From the NCBI RefSeq assembly GCF_021917145.1, contig NC_061081.1, forward strand, positions 1,418,634 to 1,482,633: 64,000 nt of DNA, written 5' to 3'. Positions within the stretch are counted from its first letter, which is position 1. Every line of letters begins with the position of its first letter. The notes beneath the pieces are model-generated. The model had not been told where the DNA came from. It did not search any database and saw nothing but the letters and a program-made list of their open reading frames with translations. Below, in pieces: positions 39,505 through 50,988 of this stretch. Source of the stretch: Hypomesus transpacificus. Lineage: Eukaryota; Chordata; Actinopteri; Osmeriformes; Osmeridae. Position numbers and translations under genes: made by a program.

Positions 39505-42141
39505 GAGAGAGCTAGCAAGAGAGTAAGAAAACAGAAGAAAATCAGCTTCATACACAGAAATAGATCTGTAAAAAGAAAGAAAAATAGAGAGAAGAGCGCT
39601 AATCCTGACACACTCCTCACAGCAAGCACACACTGAGGTCAACACTGCAGCACATGCAGACCCCCTGCTGCAAAGCTCATCTTCTCAAGCTTACAGCTAA
39701 AGTGTTTGTCTCATCAGTCTGTCTACACGGAATTAGGTGAAAGGCCTTTTGTAGTTCTAAACAAAAGGTTTTTCTAGAATGAATGTCTGTAGCAATTGAA
39801 CATTTGGAACTACAAATGCCTGACAACCCTACCTCACGTGTCATTTCCCAAGACTGGTTAGTCGTGTTACAAAGGTCATAATTTTATCTCTGCTAAATAT
39901 CTAAAAACCAAGTTAAAGGTACTGAAAATGGGTTAAAAGTGACTCTCTTGCTATACAGATAGACACACAATACCTTTTGAACTCGCAATTCAATCAAGGG
40001 AAAGGGAGAGGAGCAGACGGCTCAGAAGTGACAAAGGAGGAAAGCTCGTCAAAGGAATACGAGGGCCACGCCCGTGACAGAAGTGACTGTGAGGGCGAGA
40101 GTGTTTGCCTGCAGTGGTTTCTGTGTGATATCGACCGTCTCTATAGGCGTCACACAGAAGGGCGAGGTCAGAGATGGGACTGATGAACTTGACACACGTA
40201 CAGAGCTTGACACAGGAGATCTCTCCTACCTACCTAAACAAGGGATCGGTTCAGATAACACGCATAGTACTTCTAATACAAATAGACATATTTCAAACCT
40301 TGTCGGACGTAGCGGGTTTTAGATTCTTATAAATGATGTAAACTGTCTCTGAGGATGACCTGTTGTTCCCAGACATCCCATTCATCGTCATGGGTGCCAG
40401 GCCTGATGGCACTTCCTCCCTCTCCCACAGGTGATACGATGAGGACGTTTACAAAGCCAGGTGGCCATGGCAACCCACTGACAGACAGCCCTATAAAAGG
40501 GACAACGCTGGTTTCTGTAGATATATAGTAAAAGGTGGGGCAGAATATCTTTAAGCCCTCTCTTTGTCAAAGTGATATATTATTGCCATGGGAAAGGAAG
40601 CTATCCTACCTGATCTGCTTGTCTATTTGCCTTGATCATAGGAAAATTAAAACTGCCTTCAGTTATAAAGATCAAGTAAACAATTCCTATTTCACGTTTG
40701 CTCTTTTCATTCACATTTGCTTGATAGCAGCTCAATAAGTAACTACAGCAAAGCATGAGAACTGACACTGAGAGAACTATATCCTAGTACAAATACACAC
40801 ATTCTCAACTGTAACCAAAAGTGTTAACAACAAGATGTCCAACAGGTGCTCCATGATGTAATATGAGAAACGTTGTCGAGGACAACACTTATGATTCCGT
40901 AAGCAAGAACTGGGAAGCTCGGCTGTGGTGGTCTGGTAATTAACGAAGCTAAAAAAGGCTGGGCAGGGCTGAGTTGCTCAACACGTGAACATGTGCCGCG
41001 TTCCGTTAGGGTTTCCCCACAGGGGAGGGGATTTATCAACATGTACAAACAAACAGGCCCACTTCACTGGCTCAATCAGCGGTGAGAAATGTTCAAGTTA
41101 GAAGCCTGGAGGAAGGGAGGCACAGGTAACTTAGAGAAGGTCAACATGCACAGAGTCAAATACTCTACAGATAGAAACTCATAACGTACACAGATCATAA
41201 GACCTTTAAATTGGAGGCATGTGCTTGATCAAACACGCCTGGGCTGCCTGGCTCACACATGCAGGAAACATAACCTACACTGTATGCATACTGAGAATTC
41301 AGTCCAAATATATGCAAATGTAAAAGGACATTTGTAAACAATACTAGTTACCATGGAAACACACAAGCTGCTGTTGTGGTAACAGATGACAGATGTTCTT
41401 ACTGGACAACCGTGGAATTTATTAGCACTTTCCTTCCTGTGACAGAGCTAAAACCAACTTTACAAAGTACCTTTTAGGGTCAAAAAGGCAACCAATGGCC
41501 CCCTTTTTCTTCTTCTGTGTGTGTGTGCGTGTGTGTGCGTGCGTGTGTGATTCGTCTAATCCAAAACACGGGACAGGGCTAAGGCTAAGTTAAGTCCAGG
41601 GTGTAAAAGTTTGACAAGAAGAAAAAAAACTGAAGTGGTCCTCCTTACAAAGCTGTTAGCATGCTGACCCTAAAGCCACAGCACTTCAGATGGACTTGCC
41701 TTAGTTTGTGTGTGCGTGCGTGTGTGTGTGAGTGAGTGTACACCAACTGTTTATTCAGCAACAAAGAGCACAAGGCACCACAGTACTCTGGCTATGAGAC
41801 ACATACACCTGTTAGGATTTGTTCTGGTTTCAACTTTTAACTCTGTTACACGAGTTCTGTATGTCCTCTTTGTAAATGTAAATTTCACAAAACTGTTTGA
41901 TTTAGGCCCAGAAAAGTGGACAAAGCAGACGTTCCACTATGTAAACCTGGGAAGTCTGACTATGCAGTATTATGGCCTTATAGACCAATTATTTGTTTGT
42001 AAACAATCGGGATGCGCGCGCACAGTGGCTGCAGAAAACCGGGAAAGGATAGCATTTTAAATGGCAAAAGGACCACACGGATAATACAAATAGTTAGATT
42101 TAAAAAGACCAAAAGCGTCGAGGAGGACATGCCTACAGGAG

Positions 42142-42229
42142 AGAAAGCGATTACCCAATGATCTGTCGCATCAGAATTTTGATTTAGAAAGCTTTTACCC
42201 AATGATCTGTCGCATCAGAATTTTGATTT
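42142..42229. repeat. 44-bp tandem duplication
   Basis: Two adjacent 44-base copies, 42142-42185 and 42186-42229, each start AGAAAGC and contain CCAATGATCTGTCGCATCAG. They differ only at two adjacent bases (GA versus TT). Confidence 0.95.
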
Positions 42230-42254
42230 GGGTCACGAAAGTCTTGAAATATGA

Positions 42255-42632
42255 GTGAGAATGTCGCCCGGTACAGACCGCATAGTCGAGCGGCAACCAT
42301 GTTACAAAGTTGATAATTTTACACTTTTACAGTCAATTCTACATTTAAAAAGTCGAGCAGGGCAGCTTTCAAGAGATATGGGAATTCTGCTTTTAGTCAG
42401 CTGGTCCGATTATTTTTCTGATTTGTTTAAACTGGCAATCTGAGTGAGACTACATCCCAGTTACACTGTTTTGACGTTAGCAGACTCGCTCACTGGCAGT
42501 GTGCACAATGTTGTTTTTCACTCCATTCTACACCAGAAACGTCAGGGAGGACAGCCTAATGTAGATACAAGTCTGGTGAAGATAAAAAGAATCTCGGATT
42601 TCTTTAACCTGTCTGTTTCATTCGTCATTTGC
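42255..42632. repeat. Diverged 189-bp direct repeat
   Basis: Two adjacent copies (42255-42443 and 42444-42632) both start GTGAGA and share ATTCTACA plus AGTC..G.AGG.CAGC-type words at identical offsets. Translated in the same frame, both contain SILHxKxxxGQ at codon 27 of the unit. One stop codon (42441-42443) separates the two open stretches. Confidence 0.55.
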
Positions 42633-45600
42633 CTGAGGAAGCGACCTCCGTTAGCCAGGCTAGTTTTGCCCGATCACTTGGACAGGCTATTTAAGGGTAT
42701 CAGGGTCAAGTGACTTTTGTGCATAGACAAGGGAACGTAAATGTATTTGTCCAAAGGCCAAGAGCCTCAAAAAGTTAATATCAAGCCCTGCAATCCAGTG
42801 GCCAGAAATATATGGTGACCTGAACGACACTCCAAGAGTAATAGAACGGGGACAAGTTCGTCTTTTGCAACGCACATGCGCAGTTGAGACTGCTTGACAG
42901 TTGTGTGACGTAGGGTGATAATTGGTCTATAGAGAGACACAGACTGTCACTTGTTCAAGCGCTGCTCTGTAGAACGCTATCGCAAACCAATGATGGTGAT
43001 GTTGGACGCTCACTCAAAAAACAAAAGCAAGCATGCACACAGATTTACCAACAGTGTGATGATTTACGGAAAACAATCTCTATGTCTATGGAATGGATCC
43101 CGCAACCTCCAAGGTGTTGAATAAAAGATAGCCAACCATGAAACATTGATGGGTGGTTGTTTGAATGTGATCCCTTGGGGTAACCCTATACACATTCCTT
43201 TTCATCATGGAAATCTTCATAGGGCTGCACAGAAACTCACCCATTTTCACTGTGGTTTCATTCCAATTAGGACGTACAGAGACACACTGAATGCATGTAT
43301 GTGTGTCGAATGCATGACTAACCTAATTGATCGTGGACCCATAACAATAACACGTGGACAACCTCAGCCATAAACATGTGCACGTCACGTGAGGTACAGA
43401 AGCCTATAGGTGACCTTTCACTATGCCTTGCCATATTACAGAATTTAGAATCTAACCAATAAAATACACATAGTTCATATCATAGCATAATTCGCATTAA
43501 TACTTTGATGTCAGGGATTGAATACATTTACGTAAATCAAAGTTTTGAAATAGGAGATCTAGGTAGCCTAATGGATGGCTATGGAAGGTAAACAAACTGC
43601 GATTAAATGCCCTCCAACTGATCAAAACTGAATGTTATTGCTCAGTTTGCTTGGATAAACTTCTAACTGGCAACATGACAACAGCATGAAATACATATTT
43701 TGAAAAGCAAGTCATCAAATCATGTCTTACCGTGTAATGTAGCCTACTCTTAAGTTATTTCGCTAAAGGAGCCTAACGCGACAGCCGGAGGTAACTAGGT
43801 AAGCGAAACCCTACAGTAGGCGAAACAACCTACCGGGAGTTTTACTCCATCTGATTATTCCTCTTGAAATAAGTAGCTCTCCGAAGAAAACACTGGAATA
43901 TTTGTATTTTGACACACCACTATAATAAAAGTGTAAACTAGTCACAGGGTTGACGACGTGAATCGTGGAGCAACTAAAAAGCCTACAGTACCTAAACCTG
44001 AGACGCGATATGAATATAGGTGAGCTCGCGACGACCATTTGTGCTCCTCCTACTTCTGTGATACAGTGGGCTAAGAACATAAAGGATTAAGGTGTGGAAA
44101 CTTGTCATGGTGATATAAAAATACTGGGAATGAATCAAAATGTATTATAATCAAAACAAAAGTATTTCGTTGTAGACCTACAGAAAAAATGCAAAGGGCT
44201 CAAAATGTACAGAATCGTCGAAATAATATAGCTTCTAAAATATGTTCCTATTAAATTTACAGTTTAAACAATAAACAATGACATTATTTGTATTTAGTCA
44301 TTTAAATGTTTTCTTATCAGACGTCCTTTTCTCCTTTTTTGCGGTTTTGACCATTTGTTCAATGAATGGGCGGGGCAAAGTTGGGGTACATTCGTTTCGG
44401 TAACTGACGCTCCACTCAATCATCGGAATACTCGGTCTGAATTCTACTACGTTTCCTGTGAATTCTCTGAATGTTTCTGATGCTCCAGATTGACAGTTCG
44501 GTACTGGATGTATTTTTATCAGTAAAGGAATAGAGGAATGAACAGACGCTGCGACAATACAGAAATATTTTACATGTATCGCTGCTGTGCTAAAGCTAAC
44601 CCCAGAACATAGGTGGTACAGACTGCCCTTAAACAAATAGACCCCACAGAATAATACAATCTCACATAGAACATGACAGCACGAGGAGGCCGTGTCCTGA
44701 CCCTTTTACTTGGAATGCCAAAATAGGTGGGCGTCAAGACAAGAGGCCTTCTAATGCTTCGAACAAAACATTGTCATAAATTGTAAGCTCCAGCTGCTGT
44801 ACTAATAAAGAACAGCATTGATGTATGTGGCCTTCTTGAGAAATAGTAACAGACAGTCCCCAAGCTTATTTTGATCCGGTAGTTAAAGAAGCAAACATGT
44901 CAAATAAACGTCCAATCTCAGCACACATTTACATAAAAACAGCCACGTACATTATGGTATTTTCTTTATATAATTTAGTGTGTCATAGTTCTAGGCTGGA
45001 CTATGATAATCCTTAGTTTCAGTATAAAAACTAGCCCAACCGTTACTTATGAATAGTAATGATATATTAGAGCAACACATTTGCAAAAGTACAGTGTGAG
45101 GATGAACTTAAAAGATGGGTGTAAATGAAGTCTGTTGTTATACTCGTGCATTGGTTTGAGGGCAACAAGCTAAGCAATTGGCCACCTGGGGGCGACATTG
45201 GAGTTTAAAACCGTCTCCTTCGTCTCCTACTAAGAAGTGGGGAGAAAAAGTACCTTATACAGTCTATCGTCTAGCAACATAATCCTATCTGTATCATTCC
45301 ATCCCATACTAGGTTTCATCTTAGGGTGAAGTCACAAAGTTGTTCAGTATGAATAGGAGCCAAAGCAAAGAAGAAGAATAGATTTAATTTATACAGGATA
45401 AATGGTGTTTAGCCTGTGAAAAGCTTTGTCTTAATTAGCTAAGTAGGAAATTAAAAGTAACTGACCTGGGCCTGTGAGGAACCACCATTCTTGTCCTTTG
45501 TTTTCTAACAATTGTAACCAAGCTTGACTAAACCACAGATCATGACGCACAGTACAGTGACCTCTATTCTCCCCAAAAACTTGAAACCTTTTGTTTTTAC

Positions 45601-46268
45601 ACTGGAAATAATCAAGCAAATACAGGCCTGCATGTTGATTGGTTGTCGTGTAATTATTGCGAACCATGAGGCTCTATCTGTACATCCACAATAAGTTAAC
45701 ACGTGTTTCCTAAACAAACAGTAGATTTGTTACTTTTGGATAGGAAGTGAACTAATCAGCATTGGGAACAAGCACAGGTTTGTTCTTTACAGGCACATCA
45801 TTTTGACAACACCAAAAGCTTCAACTAGGCCACTTACAACACATATTATGGTGATATTAAATATTTATTTGCCTCTTAAAGCCACTTTTACATTAAGGGT
45901 TAAATAATATTCCCATAATATACTGTATATTTACTTGTTGAAACACTTCATTCTTGATTCTCAGAACACCTTTTATTGGCTTGACATTGTGCTGATACAT
46001 CAACATACAGTTAAGAGAATCCTGAAGAATTCTTGCTATTTTGGGAAAGAGAACATAGAGTTGTTACATGAAAAAGTAGGGATATTCCCAAATGTAAATT
46101 AATTAACTTTTAACAACTCTCCCAATACTAACATTGAGGAATGTTAGAATAAGTTAAAACATAAATTCATCTAATTCAAATCAAGATACTCCTAGTTCAT
46201 TTCTCTCTCTTGACCTATACGTTGGCCATTCTGTGGGGTAAAAAAAGTTTTTTCTTATTCCGTTTCTA

Positions 46269-46274
46269 TTTATT
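46269..46274 (-). terminator. Candidate stox2 polyadenylation signal
   Basis: AATAAA on the minus strand about 245 bases beyond the stox2 stop codon. Further minus-strand AATAAA motifs lie downstream (45974-45979 region and 45864-45869), so a longer 3' UTR is possible. Confidence 0.45.
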
Positions 46275-46517
46275 TGACATTTTTTTGTTAGTTTTTTTTC
46301 TGTGAAGTTTTTGATGCTGACAACAGTCTCTGGAAGCCATGCCAATGTTTTAACAGTCCCAATAGTTAGATGTTCAGGTGATGGAGGATATGTCAATGGG
46401 TTGAGGAAAACCAGACGATTCCCAGTCCTTGTCCAGTTCTCCAACCCAATACACACCTAGTTTCACTCACCCACCATACACATCCACCAACTCTTATCTT
46501 GTAGACAATCCTCTCTG

Positions 46518-49500
46518 TCAGACACTGGTAATGGAGGCTAGACAGTTTGAGGACTTTTGTAGTTTCTCAGGCTGTGGGTTCGTGGGCGGTTCTGGGATGG
46601 AGGGAAAACTGAAGGGCAGGCCAATACTGGTGCTGCCGATATGGCCTGGACTTAACGCTGGGTTCTGTCGTCTGTTGCTCTCCACAATGCTTGATGTATT
46701 GGATGCGAGGCTTTCGCGTGTCCTGAAAATTGAAGATACGTATATAAAATTATCACACAGTTCAGGTTAAGAAAACAGTATATAAGACCTGAACAAGTCT
46801 GCAGTTTGATATGTTCTTCCCTATATATTTGTCATTTAAATAGCCTTTTTCTGCTATACACAATGCTCAGAAATTTAATGCTACGAATTCAATACAAAAT
46901 AGTGTTATCAAACAACCTTTTGAACCGTTTTACAGTGATAGTTGGCGGCGTCATCATTTCTGCAATGCATCAAAATACAATACTTTACGATTTCCATTCA
47001 ATCTAGACCTTTGTAGACAATCTCACCTGGGGGAGTTAAATCCACTGTCCACAGTTACGCTGCTGCTGTCCATACTGTCCAGACGAGCGGAGTGAGCTGA
47101 CTTCTGGCTGCTGCTGTTTTCAGTCTCCTTGGGACTGAGCAGAGTCAGATTTGTCTCCAGCTTGCGTTGCAGATCATGCTCCTTATCCCGCTCCAGAAGC
47201 CACTTCATCGTCCCACCGGTGCCTCCCCCACCCCCGACCTCAGCCCGGTCTTTGTCCTCCACTGCAGCAACCTCCTTACACAAGTCGTCCTCTGCTTCCT
47301 CGTCGTCTGACACGTTGTAATAGTCGAACGAGGCGGAGGGTGCCTTGGATTCAGAGCCCTGTGGCATGACAGCAGACAGTGGGTCTGTGGCTGTATTTGA
47401 AGGCTGCTGGGGATCTAGATTGTCAAGGGCCTCTGTTGATTTGAAGTGCGGGGCCTTTCGCAATGTGCCAGACTTGGTGTAGCAGCTGCTTTCCACATAG
47501 CTTGGAGGCAATGAACTGTGTGGAGGTTTAAACAAAGTGTCTTTGCTGAAGATCTCTTTGCGCTTGTCCACCACACAACTGGCTCCCCCCCCAGGGTCTA
47601 CGTTGTGTAGGTGTGGAGTCAAGCGTACATTCGGGTTGGGCTCTGGCGTCTGACTTGGTGTTGGTCTCATCGACCCATTTTGTCCTTTTGTGGACAATTC
47701 CTCTTTGTATTCCATAGTGTGTGGAGAGGTGAGGTGAGGGGTCCGACGATCAGCCGGGGAGCCCTTCCGGAGTCCCTTGGTTGAGGTCAATGTGTCATGC
47801 TCAGATTTAGCCTGAGGGGAAGGAGCAGTGAGGATTGTTTCGTTCGACGTATTGCACTGGAAGTAGTCATCTGCTAAGGGCTTGGGCGACAGTCCCTTCA
47901 GATCACTGTAGGCCGGCAAACTGTCTCTACTTTTGTTCCTTTCAAGGGTAGTCCTAATCCTCGTCTCATCCAAGCTCCTGTTCCCTATATCAGGCACAGA
48001 AAATTCTGAGTTGTACTTAGCAGCAGTGAACATGATCCTTGAGTAATGGGATGACTTCTTGGTAGCCCGCAGGGTTCCATCATCGGTACAATAGCGATTC
48101 CGCTCATCTGGACTGTCATACCTTCCCAATGACACAGCAACGCCACCAAGGGGGCCCAGGGAGTTGTCCATGGAGCGAGATCTCTCCTTGGCTTGGTCCG
48201 TCCTCTCATTACGGGACTTCCTGTCTAAGTTGTGACTGTGGCTCCTGTGCACCCTGGACTGGGATGTTCCGTGCGAAGGTTCAGGGAACGGCATCTCTGT
48301 CCTTCTTTTGGCCAGCTCCCCAGACACATCCCACTCAGGAGTGACGGAACAGTGAGAATCAGTGATGTTGGGATTGCTGTGAACCAAATACACTCCTTCC
48401 CTACTACGCCTGTGCTCCAAGGTATACATGGCCTCCCTTGGCGAGCGCACAAGGGAATGGCTGAAGAAGCGGTAATCCCTGTCCCTTATTGCAAAGTCCA
48501 GGTTGGAGATGTCGGAAGGGTCACACCGAGAGGGACGTGTTTTACTATGCGAGCGAGATTTACCGTGTGGCACCCTCCGGTGCCCGCGGCCCCTCCTGCT
48601 ACGGGAGCTGTGCTGCGCCGCGGACCCGGCCTTGTTTCTCTGTACCCGTTCTTCCTCCAGCCGCTTCATCACGGCCGTGTGTCGAGCCACGTTCTCCACT
48701 GTGAGGTCGGGGTTGATCCGCCGAATAATCTCCATCTCGACTTCCCGGGGAATGGAGGCCAGTGGCATGTCCTCATCGCGAAGCGGCCATTCTTCAGGAG
48801 GGAATTGGGCAGAGAACGTAGCTAGCTGTCTCATCTTGTCCTTCTTGAAACTAAGCCGAAAGAGCCTCAGCCCAAACTTCTTTGACTGCTTTTCGCTAAT
48901 GCTACCGCCAACGCTTCCACCACTGCCATCCTTCTTTTTGGTGAGTGTGTCCATTTTATAGGAAAAGGGTGCAATAGCCTTGTTCTTGTCTGGGGGAGTT
49001 GGAGGTGAGGGCTGAACTGGGGGGGTAGTTGGAGGTGGTGGGGGCTGGGGATATGATGGAGGGTCTCCCCTGGGCTCCTTGTGCACCTTACTCTGGACCC
49101 CAGAGGTGTGACCTTTGGGTGGGTCATCTTGGTGTGAAGTGTGGGTTTCATTGTGGTTCTTCCGACTGGGTCTTTCTATGGTGCAACCTGGCGTGGAGGG
49201 AGTGATTGTGCCTGACTGTGGGGAGGTACAATGCTGTTGCTGCTGCTGCCAATCTGGGAGCCGGTCATCCAGGTGGTACCACTTGCTGTTACTACGGATG
49301 AGGGAAGGGGTTATAAAGTAGGTCTGGGGGGTAACTATGAAGTAGCCCTCTGGCGAAGGGAAGATCTTCCTCTCTCGTACCAGCATATTCAGTGTGTGCC
49401 GCAGGATCTCTGAACTCGGTGTGGGAACGCCTAAGAAACAGTGACAGTTGCATTTTACATTTATTCATTTAGCAGACGCTTTTATGCAAAGCAACTTCCA

Positions 49501-50988
49501 AGAGAGAGCTTTACAAAAGTGCATAGGTCAATGATCATGAACAACAAGATAGCCCCAAAAACATTGTGGGTAGCCAAAACATGAAGCATATATTGTGAAA
49601 AGCAAATATGTGCCAATGGGAAGGAACATAAGTGCAAACAACATGAACCTCAAAAGTTGCAGGACATATGTTTTAGATTCCTACTAGATGGTTCAAAACC
49701 ACATAATGTAAATAGAATACTTTCAGTGGTTCATTTTGAACTATTATTAATTGTTAACTATTGTCAATAACATCTGGTTTGTAAAATAACTGGGATGAGT
49801 ATGCTCTGACTGTAGAACAGCATTTAATAGTATAACAGTACATGCAGGGTAAACACCTGGAAAGCTGGTGGTTAGGTGCTCCATCAAAGCGTCGTGTGTG
49901 ACTGGTTTGTGGGCAGAGTTCATGGCGGAGATAGCCAGACACAGAATCTCTCCCAGTGGGATGAACTGAGACTGGCTAATGGGAGACATGCTGATGGGGA
50001 ACACATCACCTGGGGGGGACACAAGACAGATGTCATTTATAGAATCAAATATTTGGTTAGAACCCCATTTGAAATTAAATCAAATTTATTTGTATAGCCC
50101 TTTTTACACGCAATCATGTCACAGAGGGCTTCACATACGCCCATAGAACTGCCCCTCAACCAACCTAAACCCTCAAGGAAACAGCATTTTCAAATTATTT
50201 GAGATAGCAATTGGATGGCTACTGAAGTTGTTGCAGTTACCAATGAGGACCTGCATGTACAGTAGTCAGTTTTGCTACTTGGATTCTCGTTTCACGCACA
50301 CACATGCACATCAGTACAGGGTTAGCCACAAGCATCCTTTTGAGCAGTGTAAAGGTAATGTATTACACTATTCCACTTTAGTTTAAACTTCCTGTTATGC
50401 CCACCAGTACTTTAATGTACCATACCCTAAAGATCAAATACATTTATAAAGTACACACTGTCAACAATCCACATACCTCATATCATTTATGGAAGATTGT
50501 TTGTGTGTGTGTGTATTCAATGACAAAACCATACTCAACAATACTTCATCTGTACAATTTAATTTGTTAATATTTTTTATAGGACCAGGATAAATCTGTG
50601 TTGAGATGATCACACATACGTTATTGTTTTTGCATTCTCGATATCACAAGCCCTTACATTTTTGATTGCTCCATATTATGTTATGGCATATTTGTGTCCT
50701 TATAAACGAAATAAATTGACGGGAGAGACTAAGGACCTCAGCCTTCCTCCTCTCTACGAGTACCTTCATCCATACTCACTAAGTTCAGTGGGGGTTGATC
50801 TTTTCCAACTTACCTGTTGTACAGTTGCCAGAGGGGGATGGCGATAAGTGAGGAGAAGAAGGGGGAGGGAGGTGCATCGGGACACAGAGGTCCTTCTCGC
50901 TACGAGAGAGATTACACTCCAATGACCGTTCTAAGAGATCAGAACTGGGCCAGGCCCGCCATTGGTTGGTGCTGGGGTTCTTTTTCAT
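46518..50988 (-). CDS. stox2: Storkhead-box protein 2, short isoform
   Basis: An alternative first coding exon at 50988-50814 begins MKKNPSTNQWRAWPSSDLLE, matching the remembered mammalian STOX2 start MKKTRSTTLRRAWPSSDFSD. It contains SRSEKD and a Pro/Ser-rich stretch, and ends at a GTAAGT donor in phase 1, the same phase as the upstream exon. With shared exons 50009-49857, 49430-47027 and 46722-46518 it predicts 978 aa (human about 926). The distal storkhead N-terminus is replaced, so the two forms probably differ in partner binding or regulation. A separate promoter would be expected just upstream of 51000, and the neighbouring GGCGGCGTCC-containing sequence (about 51240-51260) is moderately CpG-rich. 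Confidence 0.94.

Larger units (their letters stand above)
41979..42931. mobile_element. Candidate TIR-bounded DNA element (953 bp)
   Basis: The interval begins TATAGACCAATTAT (41979-41992) and ends with the exact inverse ATAATTGGTCTATA (42918-42931). Further in, CpG-rich words TGCGCGCGCAC on the left and TGCGCATGTGCG on the inverted right side lie at similar depth. The interior holds a 44-bp tandem duplication and a diverged 189-bp direct repeat. The outermost TA could be a TA target duplication. No transposase is recognisable, so it would be non-autonomous or a relic. A chance 14-base inverted match cannot be fully excluded. Confidence 0.5.
37088..46250. other. Gene-poor interval upstream of fhip1a
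   Basis: No protein-coding gene is supported. Noncoding 5' exons of fhip1a may lie here on the minus strand; one donor-like GTGAGT on that strand is near 38648-38643, but I cannot confirm it. Simple repeats and a candidate DNA transposon (41979-42931) are listed separately. A GC-box-like GGGCGGGGC near 44370 and other CpG-bearing patches could mark a promoter. Confidence 0.4.

Noticed and set aside
44298..44636. 112-aa ORF on the minus strand
   Set aside because: No recognisable motif, no splice partners, and no similarity to any family I know; kept only as part of the gene-poor interval.
48232..48961. Plus-strand ORFs of 197 and 152 aa
   Set aside because: Antisense shadows of the large stox2 exon 3.
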